From Desulfuromonadaceae bacterium (GTDB taxonomy: Bacteria; Desulfobacterota; Desulfuromonadia; Geobacterales; Pseudopelobacteraceae): a stretch of DNA of 64,000 nt. Below are positions 29,246 through 38,221 of this stretch, one piece after another. The stretch's first letter is position 1, and each line of letters opens with the position of its first letter. The position numbers were made by a program, and so were the translations under genes. The notes under the pieces were generated by a model. It saw nothing but the letters and a program-made list of their open reading frames with translations, ran no database searches and was not told the origin of the DNA. The stretch lies in contig JAQTQX010000006.1 of NCBI GenBank assembly GCA_028712075.1, positions 107,013-171,012 on the forward strand, given 5' to 3'.

Positions 29246-29340
29246 TCAAAACCGTGATTGAGAAACTATAATTCTCAAACTGAATTTCCAGATTGATTAC
29301 TATACTCAAATTTTACTCAGTTGCTCTGTTGCTCCGTGTT
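29218..29340. repeat. 27-base inverted repeat between sulP and bioD
   Basis: Arms 29218-29244 and 29314-29340 match at 25 of 27 positions. Each arm contains two copies of GAGCAAC-like heptamers. The left arm encodes the last residues and stop of the SulP protein; the right arm lies 28 bases beyond the bioD stop. Inside is a small hairpin TTGAGAA/TTCTCAA. It may act as a two-way terminator or be the remnant of a small mobile repeat. No target duplication was seen. Confidence 0.8.
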
Positions 29341-29367
29341 TCAAAAGTCGATGTATATTTTGCTGCT

Positions 29368-30087
29368 TTACACTCCCAATTCCCTCAAGACGATCCTGGT
29401 TTCTGCCTGCCCGTCCAGCCAGGCGGCCAGTTCATCTACTATCTCCATCTCATCGACTCCTGTGTGATGCGGCCAAATGCCGAGCACCGGCGCACCGCAG
29501 AGCGAACCGATCTGGTGCGGAGCCCCCTGTTCCGCCAGGCTGGGGTTTTTCGGCATGCCGTTGATGATAACTCCTGCTACCGGGAGTCCCATCTGTTGAG
29601 CGGCAAAGCAGGTTAGAACAGTATGATTGATGGTCCCCAATTGTGGCCGTGCAACCACCAGCAGGGGCAATTCGAGTTCCCGTGAAAGATCAGCTACCAG
29701 CAATCCCCCCGCCAGCGGCACCATCAGGCCGCCAGCTCCTTCAACAATGACATACTGATATGCTGACGTCAGTTGAACAAATGATTCCCTGATAGCCGAA
29801 AAATCGATCTGGACGCCGTCACGTTTTGCTGCATCAGCGGGAGCCAGCGGTTCACGCAGCCGGTACGGCGCAACATCTTCAGAAATTGATATGCCGGCGG
29901 CTTGACAGAGCAGTCGGGCGTCGTCGGAAACCAGTTGGCCATGCTCTTCCCGGCAGTCACTGGTAACCGGTTTCATCACGCCGACGGAAACGCCATTCAT
30001 TCGCAGCAACCGCGCGACTGTCGCTGCAACGATGGTCTTGCCGACTCCGGTATCTGTTCCGGTTATAAATATGCCACGCGGTTTCAT
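29368..30087 (-). CDS. bioD: Dethiobiotin synthase
   Basis: Closes the ureido ring of dethiobiotin from DAPA, CO2 and ATP, the step before BioB. 239 residues with Walker A FITGTDTGVGKTIVAAT at the N terminus and EGAGGLMVPL for the second nucleotide motif. AAGGAG precedes the ATG, and the start overlaps the bioB stop by ATGA. bioA, bioF and bioC/H genes are not in the window. Confidence 0.96.
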   Translation of the reverse strand: MKPRGIFITGTDTGVGKTIVAATVARLLRMNGVSVGVMKPVTSDCREEHGQLVSDDARLLCQAAGISISEDVAPYRLREPLAPADAAKRDGVQIDFSAIRESFVQLTSAYQYVIVEGAGGLMVPLAGGLLVADLSRELELPLLVVARPQLGTINHTVLTCFAAQQMGLPVAGVIINGMPKNPSLAEQGAPHQIGSLCGAPVLGIWPHHTGVDEMEIVDELAAWLDGQAETRIVLRELGV

Positions 30088-31091
30088 GTATCTCCTTTTC
30101 CGCAGCAGCCTGCACCGGTCAACTCAAGATCCTGCAGCATCTGTCGGTCGAGTTCGGGAGAGCGTCCAGGAGTCGTCAGGTAATTGCCGGTCATTGTGCC
30201 GTTTGCTCCCGCCAGAAACATCCATGATTGCAGCTCTCGCAGGTTTTTCTCACGTCCTCCGCACACTGACAGTTGTTTGTCCGGCAGCAGAAACCGATAT
30301 ACGGCAATAATGTTCAGGCATTCCAGCGGAGTCAGGTTGTTGGCAGATTCAAGTTTTGTTCCAGGCATGGGGTTGAGAAAATTAAGCGGAATTGAGTCTA
30401 CCTCCAATTCTCGAAGAGTCAGCGCCATTTCAATTCGCTGAGCGAATGTTTCACCAAGGCCGAAGATGCCGCCACAACAAACGCGCAAGCCAACCATTTT
30501 GGCGGCGCGAATCGTGGCCACATCGTCCTCGTAATCGTGGGTTGAACAAATAGTGGGGAAAAAACTGCGGGATGTTTCAAGGTTATGGTGATACGTTTCC
30601 ATTCCGGCATTTTTCAAGCGAAGAGCCGTCTCCTGATCCATTATGCCGAGAGAACATGATGGGGAAACAGCCGTTTCAGATTTTATCCGGGCGACCGTGC
30701 GACAGACACGATCAAGCTCCTCTCCCTTGTTGATCCGGGTACCACTGGTGACGATGCCGTAGCAGCTTGCACCATTTTGTTCGGCACGAGTTGCGCACCG
30801 TACAATTTCGTCCTCATCAACTAGCGGGTAAATGTCGACGCCGGTGTCATGGTGTGCCGACTGGGCGCAGAAGGCACAATTCTCTGCGCAGCGCCCTGAT
30901 TTTGCATTGATGATCGAGCACAGATGCACGACTGGACCGACAAAGTGATCGCGAATTCTGGCCGCTTCGGCAAACAGCAGGTACCTGTCAGTACCGGACA
31001 CGCCGGAAAGTTTCACTGCGTCATCGGCGCCAAGCGCTCTTCCGGCAAGCACGCTCTCGGCAATTTCCAGGATGAATTTTCTGAGTGACAT
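30084..31091 (-). CDS. bioB: Biotin synthase
   Basis: Radical SAM enzyme inserting sulfur into dethiobiotin. 335 residues from ATG at 31091, chosen because GGAGG lies seven bases upstream; a reading from 31205 would run through the operator. The cluster cysteines are in CAENCAFCAQSA, and the family motif YHHNLETSRSFFP is present. First gene of a bioB-bioD operon controlled by a BirA-type operator 40-73 bases upstream. Confidence 0.97.
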   Translation of the reverse strand: MSLRKFILEIAESVLAGRALGADDAVKLSGVSGTDRYLLFAEAARIRDHFVGPVVHLCSIINAKSGRCAENCAFCAQSAHHDTGVDIYPLVDEDEIVRCATRAEQNGASCYGIVTSGTRINKGEELDRVCRTVARIKSETAVSPSCSLGIMDQETALRLKNAGMETYHHNLETSRSFFPTICSTHDYEDDVATIRAAKMVGLRVCCGGIFGLGETFAQRIEMALTLRELEVDSIPLNFLNPMPGTKLESANNLTPLECLNIIAVYRFLLPDKQLSVCGGREKNLRELQSWMFLAGANGTMTGNYLTTPGRSPELDRQMLQDLELTGAGCCGKGDT

Positions 31092-31131
31092 GTTCAACCT
31101 CCGCCGATGTCGATACCATAGCGGGCGAGGG

Positions 31132-31164
31132 TTGTCAACCAATCTCACTGCGGCAGGTTGACAA
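31132..31164. promoter_or_regulatory. BirA-type biotin operator upstream of bioB
   Basis: TTGTCAACC (31132-31140), 15 bases, GGTTGACAA (31156-31164): perfect nine-base arms with the spacing of the BirA consensus TTGTAAACC-N14/15-GGTTTACAA. On the minus strand one arm contains TTGACA, followed 17 bases on by TATCGA, so binding would block the bioB promoter. This implies a BirA with a DNA-binding domain encoded elsewhere. Confidence 0.88.
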
Positions 31165-31294
31165 TGGAATGTTCGCCTCTTATCGTCCTTGTTCAGATGG
31201 CTCAATTCGATTATAGTTAGTTACCGTCCAACATGGAGACGGTGAGGCACCGGTTATACGAATATAATGGTTACTATCCGAGGAGATTATCTGT

Positions 31295-32581
31295 ATGCAT
31301 AGTTCATTTATTAACAGATTGTTTGCTGTGTGCGCGCTCTGCTTTATATGGTGGCCTAACTTCGCGCAGGCCGCTGCAACGGTCTCGATAGCCCCGTCGG
31401 GAAACTCGTCATATTCTGTTCAGGCGACCGGTATAGATAGCGTTGCCGGTATTCAGCTCGATATTATGTATGATGCCATGTCGCTCTCTGCTCCGGTAGT
31501 AACGCAAGGACCCCTGGTTTCCGGGGCGCTGTTTGCTTCCAATACCCCCCGCCCCGGTTTGCTTAAAATCGCTATTATCAGTACAAATCCTTTTTCCGGA
31601 AGCGGCCAGATCGCTTCAATTGTCTTCACGTCACTTGTAACGTCAGCACCGCCTCCGACGCTGACTGCCACTATGATTGATAGCAAGGGCTCACCGGTCA
31701 GTTCCGTAATTGCCGGTTCACCGGATTCACCAGCGGATACCGAAAAATCGGAGCAGGGGTTTATTACATCACCCGGTATTCCTTTCAGTCAGCCGTCTCC
31801 GACCGTTTCTGCATCGGGTACTACGGGAACAGCGACAGCTCCGCTGACCTACCCCGGGATAGTTTCACTTTCGGCAGAGCATCAGCAAAAAGTTGATGAA
31901 TCGCCAGCTGAAACAAAACCTCTTCCGGATAATCCTGCGGAATCTGCAGCAGTGGCACATGTTGAACCAACTCAATCTGCCAGTACCTCAGATCGTGTTG
32001 CACATACTGAAACGCCGGAGAAAACACCGCACTATATTGTCTATAGCGGTGTTGTTGACCGCTTCAGTACGTACACTGGCATCAAAAGCCTGTCTGCTAT
32101 GACAGCGCTGTTTGATCAGGTGAATTCCGGTACAATCATGCAAGAGCCGAAAATTGTCATAAGTAATGGTCAGCAGATTGCTGTTCTGAAGGTAGATATC
32201 CCCGCAGCGGTCAATACATCACCAAATTTTGCGGTAAAAGGCGGCACTATGGTTGCGTTCAGCCAGGAGATAGGGTCAACGGAGCGTTGGCAGGTCGATA
32301 TACTGCCGGATGCTGGTGCCATAGCGGTTAATCTGATGATACTTACCGGGGCAGACGGGTTTGAATATCCGCTTACAGTTGTACCGCCTGTGAAAAGTGA
32401 ATTACCATTTGACGAGTCAGGGTGGGGGAGGTTTGTGAAGGAAATCGGGACTGCGGCGACTCCTCTGCATGACTTGAATAACGATGGAGTCCGGAACTAT
32501 CTGGACGAGTATATTTTTGTCGCCCATCACCGCAACAAACAAACAGTGCCGACAAAGCCGCCATTGAAACCACTACGGTAG
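31295..32581 (+). CDS. Secreted protein with cohesin-like and dockerin-like segments
   Basis: 428 residues with a signal peptide (about 1-26, ending NFAQAA). Residues ~28-145 resemble a cohesin/carbohydrate-binding type domain (VAGIQLDIMYD, GLLKIAIIS, ASIVFTSL). A Pro/Ser/Thr/Glu-rich linker follows, then an unassigned beta domain (~245-370). The C-terminal DLNNDGVRNYLDEYIFV matches one calcium-binding dockerin repeat. AGGAG precedes the ATG. It is not a cellulosome component; such pairs in Deltaproteobacteria are of unknown role and may mediate surface protein contacts. It stands alone between bioB and a convergent small gene. Confidence 0.75.
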   Translation: MHSSFINRLFAVCALCFIWWPNFAQAAATVSIAPSGNSSYSVQATGIDSVAGIQLDIMYDAMSLSAPVVTQGPLVSGALFASNTPRPGLLKIAIISTNPFSGSGQIASIVFTSLVTSAPPPTLTATMIDSKGSPVSSVIAGSPDSPADTEKSEQGFITSPGIPFSQPSPTVSASGTTGTATAPLTYPGIVSLSAEHQQKVDESPAETKPLPDNPAESAAVAHVEPTQSASTSDRVAHTETPEKTPHYIVYSGVVDRFSTYTGIKSLSAMTALFDQVNSGTIMQEPKIVISNGQQIAVLKVDIPAAVNTSPNFAVKGGTMVAFSQEIGSTERWQVDILPDAGAIAVNLMILTGADGFEYPLTVVPPVKSELPFDESGWGRFVKEIGTAATPLHDLNNDGVRNYLDEYIFVAHHRNKQTVPTKPPLKPLR

Positions 32582-32609
32582 TGGAACACCAAATACGCTT
32601 TTTGGACCA

Positions 32610-33014
32610 TCAATTGGTAAACTTATTTCTCTTAAGGGCATCTGCTTTTTGTGTCTCAATGCGTTTGGCGACCTGTTCCAGAACTTTGTCGGTTGACATG
32701 CCCGGTTTAGACGAGATATGCCCGGCGATGACCGGTTCGCCATGTATGTGTGCAACATTGGGAGCGGAGTGATGTTCCGGGGGAAGCACATCGTGATACG
32801 CGATCATTGTTGACAAAAAATTCCTGTAACAGCCAAAGCCTGACCAAGTTAGCAGCAACAGTGGAATAAGATCATTCAACCAGTAGTCAAAGCTACGCAG
32901 CCGAACCATCTCTCCCGCCAACAATCCGGCAACAGAGATCAACAGACAAAACATATTTCCGATGACACGGTATTCAATATCACTTGGAATTTTCAGTTCA
33001 GCCGTCTTAGCCAC
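32610..33014 (-). CDS. Small membrane protein, unknown function
   Basis: 134 residues from GTG at 33014, with GGAGG five bases upstream. Two predicted membrane helices (about 17-37 and 46-66) are followed by a His-rich stretch (EHHSAPNVAHIHGEP) and a basic C-terminal helix. I do not recognise a family. It is convergent with the cohesin-like gene (28 bases between stops) and divergent from the outer-membrane protein gene. Confidence 0.65.
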   Translation of the reverse strand: MAKTAELKIPSDIEYRVIGNMFCLLISVAGLLAGEMVRLRSFDYWLNDLIPLLLLTWSGFGCYRNFLSTMIAYHDVLPPEHHSAPNVAHIHGEPVIAGHISSKPGMSTDKVLEQVAKRIETQKADALKRNKFTN

Positions 33015-33123
33015 ACCATCCTCCCGTTATTGATATACATCGGCAGATTAGCGCGTTTCTACAGTTTTTTGTCATAGTGCTGAGTAAAAGTATATGTTCT
33101 GAGACTTTGCATGCGCTGCACGA

Positions 33124-33152
33124 TTGACCCGGCTCCTTTGCTTTGTTACAGT
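33124..33152 (+). promoter_or_regulatory. Sigma-70 promoter for the outer-membrane protein gene
   Basis: TTGACC at 33124-33129, 17 bases, TACAGT at 33147-33152, about 30 bases before the ATG at 33182. Confidence 0.55.
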
Positions 33153-33181
33153 GCAGCCAAAGAAACTTCAAGGAGGTTTAC

Positions 33182-33925
33182 ATGAGAAGATTGCTTGCAT
33201 GCGGAATAGTGGCTTTATCTCTGGTTTCAGTGGGTTCACCGGTACTGTCGGCTGATATCAATTTTTCCAGAGTTATAAGTCAGGGTGATTTTAAAAGCCT
33301 GAGCAAGGATGCCGGTGCCGCGATCGGTTACCGGAATCTTGCTCCGACAGCGGCCCTTGGCATTACCGGATTTGATATCTCTACGGAAGTTTCAGCCATG
33401 AGTATCGACAAGAACAGCAAGTACTGGAGCAGCGCGTTTGACGATGATGCTCCTTCTTTCCTTGTTATTCCCAAGGTGAGGGCTCGTAAAGGATTGCCCT
33501 TAGGCATCGACATAGGCGCCATGTATGCGTATGTTCCTGACAGTAACGTCAAATTGTACGGAGCGGAGCTCAGCAAGGCAGTTCTTGAAGGCACAGCGGT
33601 TACTCCGGCGGTCGGCGTAAGAGCCACGTATTCAAAACTGGCGGGAGTTGATGATTTAAATATTCAGACATACGGGATTGATGCTTCTGTCAGTAAAGGA
33701 CTTGTTTTTATCACTCCGTATGCCGGAGCAGGAATGATGGTGATCAGCAGCGAAGCAAAGGGAAATCTTAAAACTTTGAGCGGTAACCTGAGTAAGGAAA
33801 CCATCACAGTACCCCGTGTTTTTGGTGGTCTCAAGTTATCGCCGCTGCCGCTCTTTTCGATTACTGCTGAAGCAGAATATGCTGTCAATCCGATCTATTC
33901 GTTGAAGGTTGCAATCGGCTTTTAA
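33182..33925 (+). CDS. Putative outer-membrane beta-barrel protein
   Basis: 247 residues from ATG 33182, chosen for the AAGGAGG site and because a signal peptide (about 1-24, ending VLSAD) follows directly. Alternating hydrophobic strands run to the C terminus, which ends VAIGF; a terminal Phe is typical of BAM-folded barrels. No catalytic motif and no specific family recognised. It stands alone with its own promoter. Confidence 0.7.
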   Translation: MRRLLACGIVALSLVSVGSPVLSADINFSRVISQGDFKSLSKDAGAAIGYRNLAPTAALGITGFDISTEVSAMSIDKNSKYWSSAFDDDAPSFLVIPKVRARKGLPLGIDIGAMYAYVPDSNVKLYGAELSKAVLEGTAVTPAVGVRATYSKLAGVDDLNIQTYGIDASVSKGLVFITPYAGAGMMVISSEAKGNLKTLSGNLSKETITVPRVFGGLKLSPLPLFSITAEAEYAVNPIYSLKVAIGF

Positions 33926-34004
33926 ACCTATCTGTATCACTGATAACGCTGAAAAATCGAAGACTTGAGATTTGAAAAAGTAAATTCTAGTGGTGAACCA
34001 TAAG

Positions 34005-34128
34005 GCTTCAATATTCCCTCCCTTTCAATGGGAGGGTTAGGGTGGGGATGGGGTAAAGCTTGGTGTAAACCTGAAAATCTCCCCAATCATACTCCCAACC
34101 TCTCCCTTGAAGGGGAAGGTGCAAAAGC
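34005..34128. repeat. Fold-back intergenic repeat
   Basis: Two imperfectly complementary arms of about 48 bases (34005-34053 and 34081-34128) flank a 27-base spacer. The left arm holds a perfect hairpin CCCTCCC/GGGAGGG (34016-34036). The GC-rich arms resemble widespread GGGTGGGG-type intergenic repeats. It occupies most of the 316-base gap between two convergent units; no gene was seen there. Confidence 0.75.
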
Positions 34129-34178
34129 TGAAAATACAATCGAGCACTGTTGACTTCATCTGTAATGCTCATGTGACT

Positions 34179-34224
34179 TCAAACATCAAGAGGGTGCCAG
34201 AACTGGCACCCTCTTGATGTTTGA
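34179..34224. terminator. 22-base perfect hairpin, bidirectional terminator between convergent units
   Basis: Arms 34179-34200 and 34203-34224 are perfectly complementary with a two-base loop. It lies 17 bases beyond the stop of the minus-strand lipoprotein gene and after the outer-membrane protein gene on the plus strand. The U-tract is short on both sides. Confidence 0.7.
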
Positions 34225-34241
34225 TGATGTTTATCTGCATA

Positions 34242-37200
34242 CTACTCTATTGCTGAAACCAATTCCGGTTGAACTTTAGTAAACAATCTGCGTTTGATGA
34301 ACCAGATACCGAGCAGGGTGGCACTCAGCGCTACAGCCAGTGGATACTTCACTGCAAAAATCAGCGGCGTCAATGCCAGGCGCATGATCAGGCGCAATGC
34401 AGCATGCTGTGCGATATAATCAGCAATTGGCGGACTATATAGGTAATAGAGTTTCACGAATGCAGAACCCAGCTTGCTCTGGAGCAGAACCTTGTCCCTG
34501 AATTGGCGCAACACCTTAACGTGGGGGTCCAAGTAGCTGCCATATGCTGCAGTTGCGATAAAACAGCCACTTTTACCAGACGAAAGAGCAGTTCCAGTCG
34601 CTCCACCGGTAGTCCCGCCAGAGTTAGATGTCCCTGCGGATGCTATTGTCAGTGTAAATGTTTTGGTATCGATCACTCCAGCTGCGTCTTTTACAGAGAC
34701 TCTGATATTTCCATAACTCCCTGTCGCTGTTGGAGTACCAGAAAATGTACCGGTGCCGGTATTAAAAGATACGCCAGGAGGCAGTCCACCGGAAACTGAC
34801 CAGGTTGATGGGGCCGTACCACCTTCTACTTGCACTGTTTGGGAATATGCTGTTCCTTGTACAGCTGTAGCAAGAGTGGTTGTTAAAATGGTTGGTGCCG
34901 GGTTAAGTGTAATGGAAAATGGTGCTGAAGCGGTCTGCCCTAACGAGTCTGAAGCGGTCACATCAAAGTAGTGTGTGCCCGCAGTTGTACCGATACCGGA
35001 AAAAGTTCCGTTGTCGTTTAGCAAAATGCCGGGAACGGTGCCATTCATGAGCCATGCTATTGACCCGGTACCGCCTGCGGCGGTGAGTGAGTGTACCGGA
35101 GCGGAAGAGTAATTAACTCCCAGCGTCCAGGCGCTGGGAGTAGTCTGTGCGATCGATAAAGAGCTGACATTCAGCGTGTAGGATCGAGTAACCGTTTCAG
35201 CGGGTTTACTACCATCAGCTACTGAAATTACGACAGGATACGAACCAATTGCGGAGGTTTGTCCGGAAATGAGACCGGTCCCTGATGAAATACCCAATCC
35301 AGTTGGCAATCCGGTTGCGCTCCAGAAAAACGGGGTATATCCACCGGCAGCAACCATCTGTACGCTATACCATGCGCTGGGGCTTGCATCCGGCAGTGCA
35401 GTTGTACCGGGCGACTTAATTTCGAGCGTGTTGAAACCGACACCGGACGCACTTAATGCTACCGTCTGATTGCCGCCATCAGAAGTGAAGGTGAAGGAGC
35501 TGTTGTAGCTTCCCGAGGAGGTCGGTTTAAACGTAACGGTATAGGTTGCTGAAGAACCGGCAGCAAGAATAATAGCGTTGGTCGGTGCGATGCTGAATGG
35601 GTCGTTAGGCAGGCTTGTTATAGCATCAACATGCAAAATTGTATCACCAGTATTTTTAACCAGGAATGTCCATGTTGCAGTTGAACCGGTGTTGAGGGCG
35701 CCGAAATCGTGTACAGCTGGCACTATTGGTGTTATCGGTGTTGTAGAAGTCAGTAACGTTAATTGAGGTTGGCCAATTGAAAACAGTTGGCCGTAAATAT
35801 CTGACGAAGTTGTACCGGGAAAATTAATGTTGCGTGCATCTTTCCAGACAGCAAGAAACTGCTTGAAGTAGGGGTCATAGGCGATTGTCGGCGCCAATTG
35901 ATTACTGTCATTTGAAGATATTGAATAATTTGCGCCGCTCAATGACCCATCCAGATTCACGAATTGCCCGTACAGATCAATATTTGCCGACGAGGTGGAG
36001 CTGTTTCGTTCATCCTGCCACATGACAAAGTATCTTTGGTTCACCGCATCGAAGCTGAGCGTCGGTCGTGTCTGACGGGAATTGGTAATTATTGCATCAT
36101 TTACCGGTGGAGTGGAACCGGTGCTGTCCTGAAATGAGAGCATGCGGTTTTCGTTGTATAGCCCGCCCCCCGAATTGACTAATTGGCCAAAAATTTTGGT
36201 ATTGGAGCCACCCCGCATATCTTCCCACGCCACCAGAAATTTGTGAGGTGCACTTGCTTCATCGAATGCCAGTGCTGGGTTCGAACCAGTGGAGGAATTA
36301 CTTGGATCGATCCATATCGAGTTGAATGAAGCCAATAATAATTGCTTGTCAAAAAGGCCATAGACGTGGATTAGCCCGTCATCCATGTTGGCGCTGCCGA
36401 ATGTGCTGGTAATAATTCCGGTTGTTTCATTCAGATTGCATGTCAATGTACCGACCTGCCGGTCTCCTTCCCACACAAAAAGCGTTTCCGGAGAGGACTT
36501 GTCAGACGCTATGGCAATATTGTTAATGGCTGAGAAAAATTCATATGTTTCTGTTATTACTGTAGCGGAAGCGCTCCGCGTTATTAGCCGCGCGGTAGTC
36601 GTCACACCGTTACGCAACAGGTCAGCCCCAGGAATATTAATACCGTTTGTGACAGTCGAAAGATCAGAGCCTTTTAGACGCAAATATCCTGCAAATCCGT
36701 TATCTCCAGCACTCCAGGTAACAGGCACACCCCAACAGAGAGTTGAGAATAAATTATTTATACTTCGAGATTCAATCCAGCCGAACCAGAATTCATCTCT
36801 AACAGAATCATAGTTAATTCTGGGCGATTTGCGGGATAGCAGTTTTTCGTTCGCTGCCCCGGGGTTTTGATCATAAACATCATAATATGCATCAAGAACG
36901 GCATTGTGGTTTCCGAAGGTGTCAGCGCTTACGGTTACACTTCCGGTGTTGTAGTTAACGGTACCGCTGAGGCTTCCTGCCAACGTACCATTCCAGACAT
37001 CGGCAGAAAGATTGGCTGATGCAATGGTGGATGGATTCCTCTTCAGTTTAAGTGATCCGGGTACTATGGGACTTGATGTTGCAAATGATACGGATGTAAC
37101 AGTTCCGCCACTGAAATTGGCAAAAGCAGCTGATGGCTGACTGATAGGGTTTATATTCAGAATGTCATATCGTTGCACGCTGGTGAAACCGACAGATGTT

Positions 37201-37760
37201 GCGGCGCTAACGGTTGGCATGGACGTAGCGACACAGGCGTTTGCAATGAGGTCAAAGGAGGGTAAGTTTGTAATAGAAGCGTAGCGCACGTAACCGGAAT
37301 TATCAGTCCCTACACTATCCTGCCATGCTACAACAATTTTACCACCAGACCTGTAGGCTGCCTGAGGAAGGGTTTGATTGCCGGCAAGCCCATGTGTTGT
37401 TGTCCCGGTGATTGCAAATTCACTGCCACAGATTACGCCGCCAGGTGTAATAAAGACACCCCAGATATCTGCGCCTGACAGTTTGCTTGTATCCGTAGGA
37501 TCGTCACTCGTAGATTGTGTGCTGTTACGCATGTCTTCCCAGACTGCAAAATAAATATTTCTGTCTGTAAGATATATAACCTGCGGGTTTAGCTGATCTT
37601 CAGTCGCGCCTGCAACCCTTATTTCTCCGCCTACAAGTTTGGCGCTGACTTTGGCTCCCTTACCAGGAATAGAAGAGGAAGCGGTGTCACTACCGCCGCA
37701 GCCGGCAATCATTAAAACCAGTATCAACATCAATCCCAGCAAGCTGTATAGCCTTTGCAT
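34242..37760 (-). CDS. Large surface lipoprotein with Ig-like repeats and CFI-box C terminus
   Basis: 1172 residues from ATG at 37760, chosen because AAGGAG precedes it and a lipoprotein signal follows (lipobox LMIAGC). The N-terminal half carries at least four repeats built on VAWEDMRN / IWGVFI-type motifs (WxDxR...IxGQ), probably a beta-propeller. Then come one ASH/Hydin-like domain ([21 protein letters not shown]) and three putative-Ig (He_PIG) domains ([21 protein letters not shown]). The C terminus has [20 protein letters not shown], the CFI-box, then a hydrophobic helix and a basic tail. CFI-box proteins are common in Geobacter but their processing is unknown. Last gene after pilMNOPQ. 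Confidence 0.82.
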   Translation of the reverse strand: MQRLYSLLGLMLILVLMIAGCGGSDTASSSIPGKGAKVSAKLVGGEIRVAGATEDQLNPQVIYLTDRNIYFAVWEDMRNSTQSTSDDPTDTSKLSGADIWGVFITPGGVICGSEFAITGTTTHGLAGNQTLPQAAYRSGGKIVVAWQDSVGTDNSGYVRYASITNLPSFDLIANACVATSMPTVSAATSVGFTSVQRYDILNINPISQPSAAFANFSGGTVTSVSFATSSPIVPGSLKLKRNPSTIASANLSADVWNGTLAGSLSGTVNYNTGSVTVSADTFGNHNAVLDAYYDVYDQNPGAANEKLLSRKSPRINYDSVRDEFWFGWIESRSINNLFSTLCWGVPVTWSAGDNGFAGYLRLKGSDLSTVTNGINIPGADLLRNGVTTTARLITRSASATVITETYEFFSAINNIAIASDKSSPETLFVWEGDRQVGTLTCNLNETTGIITSTFGSANMDDGLIHVYGLFDKQLLLASFNSIWIDPSNSSTGSNPALAFDEASAPHKFLVAWEDMRGGSNTKIFGQLVNSGGGLYNENRMLSFQDSTGSTPPVNDAIITNSRQTRPTLSFDAVNQRYFVMWQDERNSSTSSANIDLYGQFVNLDGSLSGANYSISSNDSNQLAPTIAYDPYFKQFLAVWKDARNINFPGTTSSDIYGQLFSIGQPQLTLLTSTTPITPIVPAVHDFGALNTGSTATWTFLVKNTGDTILHVDAITSLPNDPFSIAPTNAIILAAGSSATYTVTFKPTSSGSYNSSFTFTSDGGNQTVALSASGVGFNTLEIKSPGTTALPDASPSAWYSVQMVAAGGYTPFFWSATGLPTGLGISSGTGLISGQTSAIGSYPVVISVADGSKPAETVTRSYTLNVSSLSIAQTTPSAWTLGVNYSSAPVHSLTAAGGTGSIAWLMNGTVPGILLNDNGTFSGIGTTAGTHYFDVTASDSLGQTASAPFSITLNPAPTILTTTLATAVQGTAYSQTVQVEGGTAPSTWSVSGGLPPGVSFNTGTGTFSGTPTATGSYGNIRVSVKDAAGVIDTKTFTLTIASAGTSNSGGTTGGATGTALSSGKSGCFIATAAYGSYLDPHVKVLRQFRDKVLLQSKLGSAFVKLYYLYSPPIADYIAQHAALRLIMRLALTPLIFAVKYPLAVALSATLLGIWFIKRRLFTKVQPELVSAIE

Positions 37761-37801
37761 GGTAACTCCTTGAATATTTGTCCGTAATGTATTCTTCAAA
37801 A

Positions 37802-38176
37802 TCATGGTACAGTGACAGATCGCCAACCTTCAGAATTTGTTAAATCGCCGGTTGATGCAATAACATAAACTATTAAATTTTTAGTCATATCATTAAGCCT
37901 GAATTGTCCTAAAGCAACACCTTTATTATTGGTTTCACTGGAGTCAGAAATATTGGAAGAATATGTTTTTGTGCCTAAATCATATGTACGCCATGTGAAA
38001 TTTATTTTTAGTCCCGTCATTGCTACCCCAGTTGCTGGAGTATAAGTAGCAACGGCAGAGACAATTCCGTTGCTTGCAGTCGGGGCCGATACTGACAACG
38101 TCCCAGAGTTTCCGTCACTACCGCAACCGGGCAAAACAAAAGTCATCAATGCAAATAATAGAAATATTTTTTTCAT
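37802..38176 (-). CDS. Small lipoprotein downstream of pilQ
   Basis: 124 residues; lipoprotein signal [18 protein letters not shown] with lipid-attachment Cys18. The remainder looks like one Ig-type beta sandwich ([20 protein letters not shown]). GGGAG lies upstream of the ATG. It is 45 bases from pilQ and 41 from the large lipoprotein, so all three are likely co-transcribed. No known family is recognised; a pilus- or secretin-associated role is inferred from position only. Confidence 0.75.
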   Translation of the reverse strand: MKKIFLLFALMTFVLPGCGSDGNSGTLSVSAPTASNGIVSAVATYTPATGVAMTGLKINFTWRTYDLGTKTYSSNISDSSETNNKGVALGQFRLNDMTKNLIVYVIASTGDLTNSEGWRSVTVP

Positions 38177-38221
38177 CCGTAAACTCCCTCAGTGGGTATA
38201 AGAACCAGTAATACTTGCCTG

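Noticed and set aside
31092..31205. Upstream extension of bioB by 38 residues
   Set aside because: This would place the BirA operator and the GGAGG site inside the gene; the ATG at 31091 matches the family N terminus.
33926..34241. Possible gene or RNA in the gap between two convergent units
   Set aside because: The conserved-looking structure here is repeat DNA (fold-back arms and a hairpin), with no reading frame carrying a ribosome site.
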